From an uncultured Granulosicoccaceae bacterium (GTDB lineage Bacteria > Pseudomonadota > Gammaproteobacteria > Granulosicoccales > Granulosicoccaceae): a stretch of 64,000 bases of DNA. Positions 20,888-30,491 of the stretch are shown piece by piece. The stretch lies in contig CALGKA010000098.1 of NCBI GenBank assembly GCA_937927895.1, forward strand, positions 1 to 64,000, read 5' to 3'. The translations under genes were made by a program, and so were the position numbers. How positions within the stretch are numbered: the first letter of the stretch is position 1; the number at the start of each line of letters is the position of its first letter. The notes under the pieces were generated by a model. That model ran no database searches. It was not told where the DNA came from and saw only the letters and a program-made list of their open reading frames with translations.

Positions 20888-21796
20888 ATGATTCTACGCA
20901 CGCTTTTTAGCAACCCTTACGTGCTGTTAACCCTGACAACCGTGTTCTGGGGTGGCAATGCTGTTGCAGGCAAACTCGCCACCTTTGATTGGGCGCCATT
21001 CACCATTACCGCAACCCGCTGGGTCTTAACCACCTTATTATTGTTACCATTTTCATGGCAACACCTAAAGGCCGACAAAGACAAACTAAAAAGCCACTGG
21101 TATGTGTTCGTAGCCATGGGGGCATTTGGCATGGCGCTATTCAATCTAACGATGTACACCGCTCTAAATTACACCACCGCGATTAATGTCAGTATCGAAC
21201 AGGCCGCAATGCCTGTCATGATTATGCTGGCTAACTTTTTTCTGTTCTCACAACGCGCCACGGCACTTCAGCTTATAGGCTTAAGCTGCTCTATTGTTGG
21301 TGTGTTAGTAACCACTACCGCTGGCAGACCCTGGGTGTTCTTTACCGACGGGTTAAATTTCGGTGATGCCATTATGTTGGTCGCTTGCGTATTTTATGCA
21401 AGCTACACCATAGGCTTACGCTGGCGGCCGAAAGTACACTGGTTAACTTTTATGTGGATGATATCAATAAGCGCATCCGCTATGACCATACCGTTTGCGC
21501 TGTGGGAATGGCAGCAACTAGACGTTAGCTTTCCACCCTTAAAAGGCTGGGGAGTCATTATCTATATCATTATGTTCCCGACCATATTGTCGCAAATCTT
21601 TTATGCGCGCGGGGTTGAATTAATCGGCGGCAACCGTGCGGGTCAATTTATTAATCTGGTTCCGATATTCGGATCACTATTGGCCATACTTATTTTAAGA
21701 GAGCGCTTTCAGTGGTTTCACGCTGTAGGGCTTATTATGGTAGTAGGTGGAATTTGGCTTGCTGAAAAATTCGCAGTCGAAGAAGCCGTCAAATAA
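20888..21796 (+). CDS. EamA (DMT superfamily) transporter
   Basis: A 302-residue inner-membrane protein with about ten hydrophobic helices arranged as two EamA repeats. The first ends near residue 140 (LIGLSCSIVGVLV) and the second near residue 290 (FHAVGLIMVVGGIWLAEK). N-terminal FWGGNAVAGK and the LREXF-like segment ILRERFQW before the last helix are usual for the family. These carriers typically export amino acids or related metabolites; the substrate is not inferable. It converges on the isochorismatase-like gene. Confidence 0.9.
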   Translation: MILRTLFSNPYVLLTLTTVFWGGNAVAGKLATFDWAPFTITATRWVLTTLLLLPFSWQHLKADKDKLKSHWYVFVAMGAFGMALFNLTMYTALNYTTAINVSIEQAAMPVMIMLANFFLFSQRATALQLIGLSCSIVGVLVTTTAGRPWVFFTDGLNFGDAIMLVACVFYASYTIGLRWRPKVHWLTFMWMISISASAMTIPFALWEWQQLDVSFPPLKGWGVIIYIIMFPTILSQIFYARGVELIGGNRAGQFINLVPIFGSLLAILILRERFQWFHAVGLIMVVGGIWLAEKFAVEEAVK

Positions 21797-21817
21797 CATC
21801 TATTGCTTCAATATGTA

Positions 21818-22390
21818 CTAGCTCCGCTCGGCAATACTGTTAAGCACTTGCTCTGTGGTCATAACAGTACAAAACTCTTTATCTAAGCTAAGTAAATTAA
21901 CATTATGAATTTGCTCGGCAGTATAGGATTCGCCATCAGGCCCGACACGAGCAAACGTTGCCGTAGCATCTGAAACCAGTGTGGCATTAAACCCCAAGTT
22001 ACCAGCCATTCTGGTGGACGTAGACACGCAGTGATCTGTAGTTAAGCCGACGATTACCAGATCGGTGAGGTTATTTTCTCTTAAATACGCCTCAAGACCA
22101 GTACCTATAAATGCACTATTCACTGATTTCTCAAATAACTTTTCAGAGGCAATTGGTGCAGCACAAGGCTTAACATTATTGCCTGACTGGCCAGGCCGCA
22201 AAGGAGACTGCGCCTCTGTTGAATTATGCTTTACATGTATAACCTCAACGCCTCTTTGGCGCCAATTGGCAATCAGCTTTTCAATATTCGATTCAGCCTG
22301 CGGATTATTTCTTTCACTTTGATAAAGATCGTCAATGCCTGCCTGAACATCAATCACTAACAATACAGACTTTCCAACATGGCTATTCAT
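21818..22390 (-). CDS. Isochorismatase-like cysteine hydrolase
   Basis: 190 residues with the catalytic triad of the family: Asp14 in LLVIDVQAG, a lysine in VIHVKHNS near residue 55, and the nucleophile cysteine in LTTDHCVSTSTRMAGNLGF near residue 120, with the preceding cis-peptide motif. Members hydrolyse amides such as nicotinamide, N-carbamoyl compounds or ureidoacrylate. No neighbouring pathway gene identifies the substrate. Confidence 0.88.
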   Translation of the reverse strand: MNSHVGKSVLLVIDVQAGIDDLYQSERNNPQAESNIEKLIANWRQRGVEVIHVKHNSTEAQSPLRPGQSGNNVKPCAAPIASEKLFEKSVNSAFIGTGLEAYLRENNLTDLVIVGLTTDHCVSTSTRMAGNLGFNATLVSDATATFARVGPDGESYTAEQIHNVNLLSLDKEFCTVMTTEQVLNSIAERS

Positions 22391-22433
22391 TGTGCAAGCA
22401 ATTCTCTAAAGTTCATTTAGTTTCTATTTTAAG

Positions 22434-22829
22434 CTATGGCCGACCAGCAACATGATTGGGAACAGAATCATCAGGCTCAACCCAACAAGCTTTGTTAGCA
22501 GTGTAAATGTGCGCATCTATTTTAACGGGTATATCTTCATCAAAGCAGGCAATCGCAACTTCAAACTCACCACCCTCTGACCTGAAGCCCAAGCTAGAGC
22601 CACACTTTTTACAGAATGTTCTAACTGTACCATTATCAGCTTTATAATTGCCTAATAATTGAACACCTGACAACCAATTAAAATGCGACACGGTAACCAA
22701 AGTTCCAAATGCCGCACCGTGAAATTTACGGCACATAGTGCAGTGGCAGGCTGCCGCCTCCTTACTAAAGTTTCCCGCTTCAAAAATTACTTCTCCGCAC
22801 AGACAGCTACCACGATAAGTTGATGCCAT
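22434..22829 (-). CDS. GFA/CENP-V domain zinc protein
   Basis: 131 residues with all zinc ligands of the GFA fold: Cys9 and Cys11 (CLCGEV), Cys28, Cys30 and Cys33 (CHCTMC), and Cys73 and Cys76 (CKKC). The family is named after glutathione-dependent formaldehyde-activating enzyme, but many members have unknown roles in thiol chemistry. A strong AAGGAG ribosome site precedes the ATG. Confidence 0.9.
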   Translation of the reverse strand: MASTYRGSCLCGEVIFEAGNFSKEAAACHCTMCRKFHGAAFGTLVTVSHFNWLSGVQLLGNYKADNGTVRTFCKKCGSSLGFRSEGGEFEVAIACFDEDIPVKIDAHIYTANKACWVEPDDSVPNHVAGRP

Positions 22830-22905
22830 TTACTTATTTTCTCCTTACGTTTTACAGCTTATATTTTTAATTTCAGCCAATCATAAGAACCACCAATATT
22901 AAAGG

Positions 22906-24162
22906 CTAGTTTTCCTCGTTTTGGGCCTCTTCTTCTGCGACTTCCAATGCTATTTCCGCCCCCATAGGAGAGGTACGACTGGTGACCGAAACGTGTGGTG
23001 CGGAGTCTTCCGGGGCGATATCGTAGACACGTTGTGTCATCCGGTATATACCGTAAGCACATATTAAAAACATTAATAGCGCTATCGTGATAAAAAACCA
23101 ATGAATGCCAAATCGTTCCATCAAATAGCCGACAATGATCGGCCCGGTCATCGCACCGCACCCGTTGATAAACAAAAAGCCGCCCGATGCCGCAGGCATT
23201 TGCTCGTACTCTAAGTAGTCATTAGCGTAAGCGAGTAACAATGAATATAGCGGACTAGACGTACCGCCAATTACTAGAGCGACCACTAACAATGCTGCGT
23301 AGCTACTTTCAATAAAAAGCGCCGCACCAGCCGCAGTCAGCGCGCCAATCGCTGTGACTGCAATAATCAAGTAACGTCTATCAAGGCGATCAGACAAGTA
23401 ACCTATCGGGTACTGGAAGATTAATCCACCAAAAAATATTGCGGTAACAAAATACGAAACCTCGGCAATTGATAAGCCTTTTTGCGTCGCGTAAATCGGT
23501 GCCATGCCAAACAACACAGAAAAGGTAGCGCCAAGAAGCAGATTGCCAAAGCTTGCCAGAGGTGAGGCTTTGATCAGCTCGCGTATTGTCATGGCCGTGG
23601 CCGTTTCATGTACCGGTGCCGGCGAAGTAGATAAAAGTATTGGCGCAAACGACAGCGAGACCAACACGGTTATAAGAACAAATAGATCATAGCCAGCTGG
23701 ATCAGCAACGTTCAGCAGCAACTGCCCCAGCACAATACCGCTCATTTGCACCATTAAATAAAGTGATAAGGCCTGACCTCTGTTTTCAGTGGTCGTCGAA
23801 CTGTTTAGCCAGCTCTCTGCGACCACATAGATGCCTGAAAAACAAAACCCTACGATCACACGTAAAAACATCCACGCTGCCGGATGAACCACCGCGGCGT
23901 ACAGAATAAAAGCTGCCGACACAAGCGAGCCTAGCGCTGCAAACACCCGTACATGGCCTACTCTGCGCAATAACCATGGCGCTACCTTAGAGCCGCCAAG
24001 AAAGCCCATAAAGTAACCCGCCATTACATACCCCATAGTTGATGGGTCTATGTTTTCAATCGAACCACGTACACCTAACAAAGTGCCCTGCAGCCCATTG
24101 CCCAACATCAGCAACAACATGCCAAGCATCAGGGCCCAGGTATTTCTGAGAACACTAATCAT
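22906..24162 (-). CDS. MFS transporter (YcaD-like)
   Basis: From the ATG at 24162, 418 residues with twelve predicted membrane helices. Loop motifs such as WLLRRVGHVRVF (between helices 2 and 3), RVIVGFCFSGIYVVAESWLN (helices 4-5) and GYLSDRLDRRYLI (helices 8-9) match the YcaD/MFS_1 group. A longer open frame would add 11 residues without a signal-like or family match. The acidic C-terminal tail (EVAEEEAQNEE) is cytoplasmic. Substrate unknown. Confidence 0.88.
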   Translation of the reverse strand: MISVLRNTWALMLGMLLLMLGNGLQGTLLGVRGSIENIDPSTMGYVMAGYFMGFLGGSKVAPWLLRRVGHVRVFAALGSLVSAAFILYAAVVHPAAWMFLRVIVGFCFSGIYVVAESWLNSSTTTENRGQALSLYLMVQMSGIVLGQLLLNVADPAGYDLFVLITVLVSLSFAPILLSTSPAPVHETATAMTIRELIKASPLASFGNLLLGATFSVLFGMAPIYATQKGLSIAEVSYFVTAIFFGGLIFQYPIGYLSDRLDRRYLIIAVTAIGALTAAGAALFIESSYAALLVVALVIGGTSSPLYSLLLAYANDYLEYEQMPAASGGFLFINGCGAMTGPIIVGYLMERFGIHWFFITIALLMFLICAYGIYRMTQRVYDIAPEDSAPHVSVTSRTSPMGAEIALEVAEEEAQNEEN

Positions 24163-24313
24163 AACGTCGCCTTTTACTTCAGCGCACTTATACACCTAAT
24201 TAGCGTGTTTCGCATTGAAGATTTACGCCATTGCTGCAATGTCACATTGGCGTGCATTTTCAAGCAAAATAAGCCTATCGTTTTAACTAGTGTTTAACGC
24301 TATTTCTAAAGCA

Positions 24314-26428
24314 TTAAGCCCCAGCTTCTGGCTCAGCCACCGCAATAGCAAATGCATAGGACAATGCATAATCTTCTAAAATGGCAAAACGGCCGGTCTT
24401 GCCAAAGTGCCCGGAAGACATATTGGTCTTTAGTAGCAGCACGTTATTATCTGTTTTAAGCTCACGCAATTTCGCCACCCACTTGGCAGGCTCCCAGTAG
24501 GTTACCCGCGGGTCAGACACACCTGCAGTCACCAACATGGGCGGGTAATCTTTGCGCTCAACATTATCATAAGGCGAGTAAGACATAATATTCTCAAACG
24601 CTTGCTTACTCTCTATAGGGTTACCCCACTGAGACCATTCACCCGGCGTTAAAGGCAGAGAGTCATCGATCATGGTGTTTAGCACATCGACAAATGGCAC
24701 ATCAGCAATTACCCCTGCGAATAACTCCGGACGCATATTCACGGTGGCACCCACCAACAAGCCACCGGCCGATCCACCATTAATGACCACATTGCCTGCG
24801 GTGGTGTATTGAAGTGAAATCAGTGCTTCTGCCGCCGCTATATAATCGTGAAAACTATTGACCTTGCCAGCACCCTTTGCTGCCTCGTACCACTCCCGGC
24901 CCTTCTCCTCACCGCCACGCACATGTGCTATGGCGTATACAAAACCGCGGTCTACCAATGATAGTCGATTTGAAGAAAAGCCGGCTGGCACACTGCTGCC
25001 ATACGATCCGTAACCATATAAAAGACAGGGTGCCGATCCATCTATGGCCGTGTCTTTATGGTGCAATAGCGTGACAGGCACCTTCACGCCATCGTGTGAC
25101 TCTGCTGTGACCCGGCGTGCGATGTAGTTTGATGCCTCATGCCCTGACGGTATAGATTGTGTTTTTAGCAATTGACGCTCACCGTTGGTGCAGTCGTACT
25201 GCCATGTTTGCCACGGCGTGGTGGGCGATGAATAATCAAATCTAAAATGACTAACGTCATATTCATAACCGGCGTCTATGCCAAGGGAATAAGCTTCTTC
25301 ACTAAACGCTACGCTCGACACGTTGTTGTTTTTATCAACAAAATATATTGCCGGTAAGGCATCTTCTACCGCTAGCCAAAGCACCCAGTCTTTGAACACT
25401 TCAAAGGAATGAATCATGCAGCCGGGCTTATAGGCTTGAAAGTCAGACCAGTGTTGTCGACCTGGTGTGGCAACACTGGTGCTTGACAGCTTAAAGTCCC
25501 GAGCATCATCAGTGTTGCTTAAAATAATGAATTTATCGCTGTTGCCATCCTGTCCGACCTGATGATCAACATCATATTCAAGCCCCTCTGTTCGAGGTTG
25601 AATCACCTGGGGAACGGCGCTAAGGTCGTTGACTGGAATAAACCATATTTCGTCTTGGTCATTCATACCGGTAGAAATAAAAACATACTGACCAGAGCGG
25701 CTGACACTTACTTCACAGAAAAATCGATCATCTTTTTCATGGTAGACCAATACATCGTCTGAAGGATCAGACCCTAATCTATGCCGAAAGACTTTACTGG
25801 GTCGGTGATTGTCATCGACCAGGGTATAAAATAGTGTTTCACCATTGGCCCAGGCAGCATCGTCTACGTCTTCAATAACTTTGTCACTGTCTTTACCGGT
25901 TGCTATATTTCTAAAAAACAAACGGTAGTATTCAGCCCCGGATGTATCACTGCTCCATGCAAGGGTTTTATGATCAGGGCTATACTCAATAGTGCCGTGA
26001 TCAAAGTACTCATGGCGTGCTGCCTCCTTGTTTATGTCAATTAGCAGCTGTTCATCTCCACCATCATGTGCTGTACGAAAATAGATCGGATGCTCAGCAC
26101 CCTCAATGTAGCGTTCGCAATAAGCATACGGCCCATATGGCTCGGGCAATGCCTCATCTACCTCAAGAATACGACCGCGCATTTCGCTAATCAGTTGCTT
26201 TTGCAAAGCCTCTGTTGGCGCCAGTGCTGCACTACAGTATGTATTCTCCAGGGTTAAATATGAGGCGATCGCCTCTGGCAGCTTTTCAGGTTCTCGCATC
26301 GCCTCTTGCCAATTGTCGGCACGTAACCAGGCATAGTGATCAGTCCATTCAACACCGTGGGCGCTGTTGTGCTTGGTTTTTTTTGTGGCTTTTGGAGCGG
26401 TTGCGGGTGGTTTAATAAGTGACTTCAA
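24314..26428 (-). CDS. ptrB: Prolyl oligopeptidase family serine peptidase (oligopeptidase B-like)
   Basis: A 704-residue S9A peptidase: an N-terminal seven-bladed propeller (about residues 70-420) and a C-terminal alpha/beta hydrolase. The catalytic serine is in INGGSAGGLLVGA, the aspartate in GVSDPRVTYWEPAKWVAKLR and the histidine in MSSGHFGKTGR. In that layout it matches oligopeptidase B, which cuts short peptides after basic residues. No signal peptide is seen, so it is cytoplasmic. It stands alone on the minus strand. Confidence 0.93.
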   Translation of the reverse strand: MKSLIKPPATAPKATKKTKHNSAHGVEWTDHYAWLRADNWQEAMREPEKLPEAIASYLTLENTYCSAALAPTEALQKQLISEMRGRILEVDEALPEPYGPYAYCERYIEGAEHPIYFRTAHDGGDEQLLIDINKEAARHEYFDHGTIEYSPDHKTLAWSSDTSGAEYYRLFFRNIATGKDSDKVIEDVDDAAWANGETLFYTLVDDNHRPSKVFRHRLGSDPSDDVLVYHEKDDRFFCEVSVSRSGQYVFISTGMNDQDEIWFIPVNDLSAVPQVIQPRTEGLEYDVDHQVGQDGNSDKFIILSNTDDARDFKLSSTSVATPGRQHWSDFQAYKPGCMIHSFEVFKDWVLWLAVEDALPAIYFVDKNNNVSSVAFSEEAYSLGIDAGYEYDVSHFRFDYSSPTTPWQTWQYDCTNGERQLLKTQSIPSGHEASNYIARRVTAESHDGVKVPVTLLHHKDTAIDGSAPCLLYGYGSYGSSVPAGFSSNRLSLVDRGFVYAIAHVRGGEEKGREWYEAAKGAGKVNSFHDYIAAAEALISLQYTTAGNVVINGGSAGGLLVGATVNMRPELFAGVIADVPFVDVLNTMIDDSLPLTPGEWSQWGNPIESKQAFENIMSYSPYDNVERKDYPPMLVTAGVSDPRVTYWEPAKWVAKLRELKTDNNVLLLKTNMSSGHFGKTGRFAILEDYALSYAFAIAVAEPEAGA

Positions 26429-26805
26429 GTAGATCTCGTTAGCTGCGCGGCAATGAGCGAAAGTATCACGCAGCCGAGTGAATAACTACTAACCTAACTT
26501 ATTGGTACACGTTGCCCTAAAAGCCTGTACTTTTCTCTATATAAAGACTCCGGCGAAACACTTCTCATAAGATTTGTTAGCGCCATGGGAAACGTATCTC
26601 ACAAAAAAGTAAGAACCAATTCACAAAACCATTGGAAGCAGCAAACTTTCTCGCAATCTGTTTCAAAAACGATACGTAAAACACAGCATTCAGACCTCCA
26701 TTTTTGTACACTCGGCCAATCCAATATATACCGCCATTAGTTGGGAGCTACACTCTCCGCTCCTTGGCATATTTAAAAAGTTTAGATTTACTAAGGATCG
26801 AAGCC
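26429..26805. other. Intergenic region upstream of the GH12 lipoprotein gene
   Basis: Divergent upstream region shared by the oligopeptidase gene (minus) and the GH12 gene (plus). An inverted GTACA...TGTAC pair spans about 26515-26540, and the hairpin GGGAGC/GCTCC lies near 26741-26763. A clear AAGGA ribosome site precedes 26806. No promoter or operator can be named with confidence. Confidence 0.4.
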
Positions 26806-28518
26806 ATGCAAAGAACACTAATAGCCAGCGTAATCATTATGTCGTTAAGCGCTTGTGATGGAAAATCGCTTGCAATTTCTACTGATGGCAGCAACGAAGT
26901 TACTGAAACTTCTACTGACGCTACTAGAGACGCTGATGGCAACATCACATCGGAAACAATCACTGCGGAAACACCAACGCCTGTAGTTGTGCAACCTACC
27001 CCAACAACACCTATTAGTGATGACGCTGCAAGCGGTTCATCTGATGGCGGTGAAACGACTCCTGTTATTGTCGTTAGCAATCCTACAACCACTCCTGTTA
27101 ACGAAGGGACTGTTTCAGACGGTGGTGATAAATACGACGACACCACCACATCTGACGATACGACTGATGCTGATGGCGATAAATTCGACACCGACAAGCC
27201 TGTGACTGAAACACCCGTCAGTGATGATGCTGGCAGCAGCAGCTCCGACGGTGGCGAAACTGTTACTCCAACAACAGACGATACTGACACTGTTATAAGC
27301 GACGACGCCGGGAGCAGCAGTTCAGATGGTGGTCAAATTCCTGATGACGCAGCCAGTGGCAGCTCAGATGGTGGTGAAATTGCCGATGATGCCGCCAGCG
27401 GTAGCTCAGATGGTGGCGAAATTGCTGATGACGCAGCCAGCGGTAGCTCAGATGGTGGCGAAATTGCTGATGATGCCGCCAGCGGTAGCTCAGATGGTGG
27501 TGACACTGTAAGTACTCCTGTCGTTACAACTCCTGCAGGCCCAGTAGACACAGATGCCGGGGAATTTTCTTCAGGCACTGGCGGCAACACGATTCGTGTA
27601 TCAAGCCTTTCATCAGGCTCTTCAGTTAACGTGTGTACAACAGCAAGTAACCAAAACAACTTCTCTGATACCCGTGTAGGTGACTTCATTCTACATAACA
27701 ACGCATGGCGCCCATGGCGCGCGCAGGAAGGCTACGAGTGGTCACAGTGCATTTACACTAACAACAACGGTGCACTTGCAGGTTGGAATTACGATTGGGG
27801 TAATGGTCGTACCGGTGTAAACGGTAGCCCGAATCCTTCTGGTGATTTCTATGTACGCTCATACCCTGAGTTAATCTATGGTGTTAAAGATGAATACCGT
27901 ACAAGTGCAGCACAATCAGTAACCGGGCTTCCAGTTTTTGTTAGAGATATGCCAACTTTCAGAATCGACTACTCTTACGATGGTCCTGAGTACGGTGAGT
28001 CGCGCACAGTAGACGCGTCTAACAACAGCAGCTTCCCGAATGGCACTACTATTTCAGGTGAGCGTAACGTTGCTATCGAATCATTCTTCTATGAGCCGAA
28101 CGCAGCTGGACAATGCACTACAGACATTGTGACTCGCGACGGTGGCACGAACCACGTATACGAAGTAATGGTATGGCTAGACGCTGGTGCAGAAAGACTA
28201 CCTGCAGGTCCAAGTGACTTTGTTGCTAATCTTACTATCCGCGGTGAAGCCTTTAAGGTTTACACTAAAGGTGCAGACAACCGCTATATCGCATTCGTTG
28301 CGCAGAACCCACAGACTACGGGCACTTTGTACTGGAATGACTTTACTGATTGGGCACGTGCGAACGCGCACCTGGTTCGTGAAAGATTCGGCGCACGAAG
28401 CAACTCTGTACAGATCCAGGATGACTGGTGTATGGCTAATATCATCGTAGGCACCGAGATATTCTGGGGTGCAGGTGAATTGAATATTTATGACTGGACA
28501 ATTACTCAAAGCGAGTAA
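26806..28518 (+). CDS. Secreted lipoprotein with repeat linker and GH12 endoglucanase domain
   Basis: 570 residues from the ATG at 26806 (AAGGA 8 bases upstream); an upstream extension would hide the signal. The lipobox LSAC puts the lipidated Cys at 17. Residues about 30-265 are a low-complexity Thr/Ser/Asp linker with repeats of DDAASGSSDGGE. From about 275 to the end the sequence follows GH12: NNAWRPWRAQEG..W.QC, GWNYDWG, SYPELIYG, YEVMVWL with the probable nucleophile Glu453, and GTEIFWG with the probable acid/base Glu551. This suggests a surface-anchored beta-1,4-glucanase or xyloglucanase. The fold match is by motif only. Confidence 0.78.
   Translation: MQRTLIASVIIMSLSACDGKSLAISTDGSNEVTETSTDATRDADGNITSETITAETPTPVVVQPTPTTPISDDAASGSSDGGETTPVIVVSNPTTTPVNEGTVSDGGDKYDDTTTSDDTTDADGDKFDTDKPVTETPVSDDAGSSSSDGGETVTPTTDDTDTVISDDAGSSSSDGGQIPDDAASGSSDGGEIADDAASGSSDGGEIADDAASGSSDGGEIADDAASGSSDGGDTVSTPVVTTPAGPVDTDAGEFSSGTGGNTIRVSSLSSGSSVNVCTTASNQNNFSDTRVGDFILHNNAWRPWRAQEGYEWSQCIYTNNNGALAGWNYDWGNGRTGVNGSPNPSGDFYVRSYPELIYGVKDEYRTSAAQSVTGLPVFVRDMPTFRIDYSYDGPEYGESRTVDASNNSSFPNGTTISGERNVAIESFFYEPNAAGQCTTDIVTRDGGTNHVYEVMVWLDAGAERLPAGPSDFVANLTIRGEAFKVYTKGADNRYIAFVAQNPQTTGTLYWNDFTDWARANAHLVRERFGARSNSVQIQDDWCMANIIVGTEIFWGAGELNIYDWTITQSE
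27343..27510 (+). repeat. 42-bp tandem repeat, four copies, in the GH12 linker
   Basis: Four consecutive 42-bp units each encode DDAASGSSDGGEIA (last one ends DTV). Three looser copies of the same peptide lie upstream at about 27018-27330. Near identity of the units suggests copy number could vary between strains, changing linker length without frameshift. Confidence 0.9.
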
Positions 28519-28550
28519 ATCCAAAAATAGCTACACTCATTAGCTAGATC

Positions 28551-28580
28551 AAATAGCCGGCCATTGTGCCGGCTATTTTT
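28551..28580 (+). terminator. Intrinsic terminator after the GH12 gene
   Basis: AAATAGCCGGC-cattgt-GCCGGCTATTT, an 11-pair stem followed by T residues. It lies about 30 bp after the stop codon. Confidence 0.9.
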
Positions 28581-28640
28581 TTGCGCAGACTATATCAGAC
28601 TATGTCACTGCCAAACTCAACTTAGCCACCCTGCCACCGT

Positions 28641-29151
28641 CTACAACATAAACATCGACTCAATATATTCATTATTGAAATCAGTATTGATCCAACCCGA
28701 TGCCACCGCATTACATCGCACTCCGTCGATACTATGGTCAACCGCGACTGCCCGTGTTAAGCCGTGAAGGCCTGCCTTTGACGCGCAGTAAGCAGGATGC
28801 CCTGGGTTAGAGTAGAGCCCAAGTCTTCAATTGATCCAATGTTAACAATCGCGCCGCCTTCTTTAAGATAAGACAACAGCATGTTTGATTAATAAAAAAC
28901 CAATGCCGCTTTGAAATGGCCGCGCGTGATATTGTCAAGACCACCTAATGCATTGTATGCATTAAGGCAAAGTTGATCGCAATATTCGCTATCAGTAAGA
29001 TCCCCTGCCAGTTGCACATCACCGTCAGTTGCAGCGGGTGTTTATCGGCCACTGCAACTCGTGCCCCTTGCGCCTGAGCTTTCGCACAATAGATTGCCCA
29101 TCCCTCCGGCTCCACCGGTTACTAACGCACACTGACCTTAAATCTATCCAT
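28641..29151 (-). pseudogene. Broken short-chain dehydrogenase at the end of the amine catabolic operon
   Basis: The ATG at 29151 overlaps the stop of the preceding oxidase gene (TAATG), and the start MDRFK is followed by frameshifts. Joined frames read QCALVTGGAGG, then AKAQAQGARVAVADKHP, GDVQLAGDLTDSEY, YLKEGGAIVNIGSIEDLGS, and NPGHPAYCASKAGLHGLTRAV...NAVASGWINTDF. The Rossmann glycines and the YCASK catalytic pair survive, but at least four frame changes and several stops separate them. The normal gene would have given an NAD(P)-dependent SDR acting in the same pathway. The 5' operon context is intact. Confidence 0.87.
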
Positions 29152-30491
29152 TACAGCTCCTTACCCGCTTTGAATTCACCCCAACGCAACACCATGTTTG
29201 CGCCTACAGTAGATATTGGCTGTGGTGGTAGTTTGCTTGGTTGTGCATCTGATTTTTGATCATCGAGCAAATCAGATTGAACACCGCACGCCTCTTCTGC
29301 TATCAATTTACCAGATACCATTCCTTTTGCTGTTCCCAACCCGTTTTGACAACACGCCGCGTAAAGGTTGTTTTCTATTTCACCAAAAACAGAGACGTTG
29401 TTGCGGCTTAAACACAATCTGCCTCCCCAACGATATTGCATCTCTACATTTTTAAGCATTGGAAAACGATCTTTGAAGGATCGATCGTGAGTACGTGCCA
29501 CTTGTGAGATGCGCTTATCTTTAACTGCGAGGGTCGGATCAAACGTAGCCCGATTACGAATGATGAGTCGATCACCCCCGGTGCCTGAAATACGCCTCAC
29601 CGTTGTACCCAATGAATCAGCGGGCGTAAGCGCCCACTCAGAGTGCCCGCCCAATCGGGCAAGATCCGTTTTAGACAAAGCGTGTGTCATCGACCCATAG
29701 GTGAAAATATGCATCAACGAACGATCATAGAATCCAAAGCTCTCCAGATGACCGTTCACAGCGAGTATCACTTTTGCTGTCGATACAGAACCCTCAGGTG
29801 TAATTGCCTTCCACGTGACACCTTCACGCTTTAGTTCATGCACCGGTGATTGCTCAAAAATCTTTAAACGTTCTGTTTCAATTCCACTGGCCAGCGACCG
29901 TATAAACAATGCCGGTTGAATCATCGCAGTACCCGGTGAAAAGAGTCCGTCTATGTAACTACTAGAACCGGTGATAGACTTCATAGCATTAGCATCAAGC
30001 CTTTCATACGGTTCTGATAGGTGATCGAGATGAAGCGCATAGCCTGTATTATGCTCAACACCACGTTGCGTGATAGCGCCATTTATTTTACCTCGCAGAC
30101 TAAACGCCTCTGCACTCATGCCAAACGCTTCACAAGCACTTTTGGCATAATCAATACCGGCACGGTTTAACCGTATTTCACGCAGGTTGTGATTGGTATT
30201 GCCAGAGTAGTTACTCGAGGTTAGATCGTGTGGCACATCAATCATAAAGCCTGAGTTTCTACCTGCAGGCCCTTCTGCCACTCTGGTTGCATCTAATACA
30301 ATAATACGATCAGTGGGATGCAACTCAGATAATCTTCGTGCTGCAGAGAGCCCCGCAAAACCCGCTCCCACCACAAGCCAGTCAGCTGTGACAGCATGCT
30401 TAAGCGCTGCACGCTGCTGCCCAGCCGGCAATAGTTCATTCCACGCTGCAGGCCCGGGATCACAGGGGAATCTGCGAACCTGCAAAATCAA
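29151..30491 (-). CDS. FAD-dependent amine oxidoreductase (DAO family)
   Basis: 446 residues of the DAO fold with the FAD-binding GAGFAGLSAARRL near residue 42 and the second FAD motif GPAGRNSGF, as in gamma-glutamylputrescine oxidase-like enzymes. The conserved C-terminal stretch is RWGGRLCLSRN...CQNGLGTAKG. The only sensible start is a TTG at 30491 that overlaps the mttB-like stop as TTGA. It likely oxidises a secondary or tertiary amine, perhaps the product of the upstream methyltransferase. A D-hydroxyproline dehydrogenase-like role is an alternative reading of the context. Confidence 0.82.
   Translation of the reverse strand: MILQVRRFPCDPGPAAWNELLPAGQQRAALKHAVTADWLVVGAGFAGLSAARRLSELHPTDRIIVLDATRVAEGPAGRNSGFMIDVPHDLTSSNYSGNTNHNLREIRLNRAGIDYAKSACEAFGMSAEAFSLRGKINGAITQRGVEHNTGYALHLDHLSEPYERLDANAMKSITGSSSYIDGLFSPGTAMIQPALFIRSLASGIETERLKIFEQSPVHELKREGVTWKAITPEGSVSTAKVILAVNGHLESFGFYDRSLMHIFTYGSMTHALSKTDLARLGGHSEWALTPADSLGTTVRRISGTGGDRLIIRNRATFDPTLAVKDKRISQVARTHDRSFKDRFPMLKNVEMQYRWGGRLCLSRNNVSVFGEIENNLYAACCQNGLGTAKGMVSGKLIAEEACGVQSDLLDDQKSDAQPSKLPPQPISTVGANMVLRWGEFKAGKEL

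Noticed and set aside
26748-27290. 180-residue antisense frame
   Set aside because: Antisense to the low-complexity linker of the GH12 lipoprotein. Its composition is simply the complement of the Thr/Asp/Ser codons.
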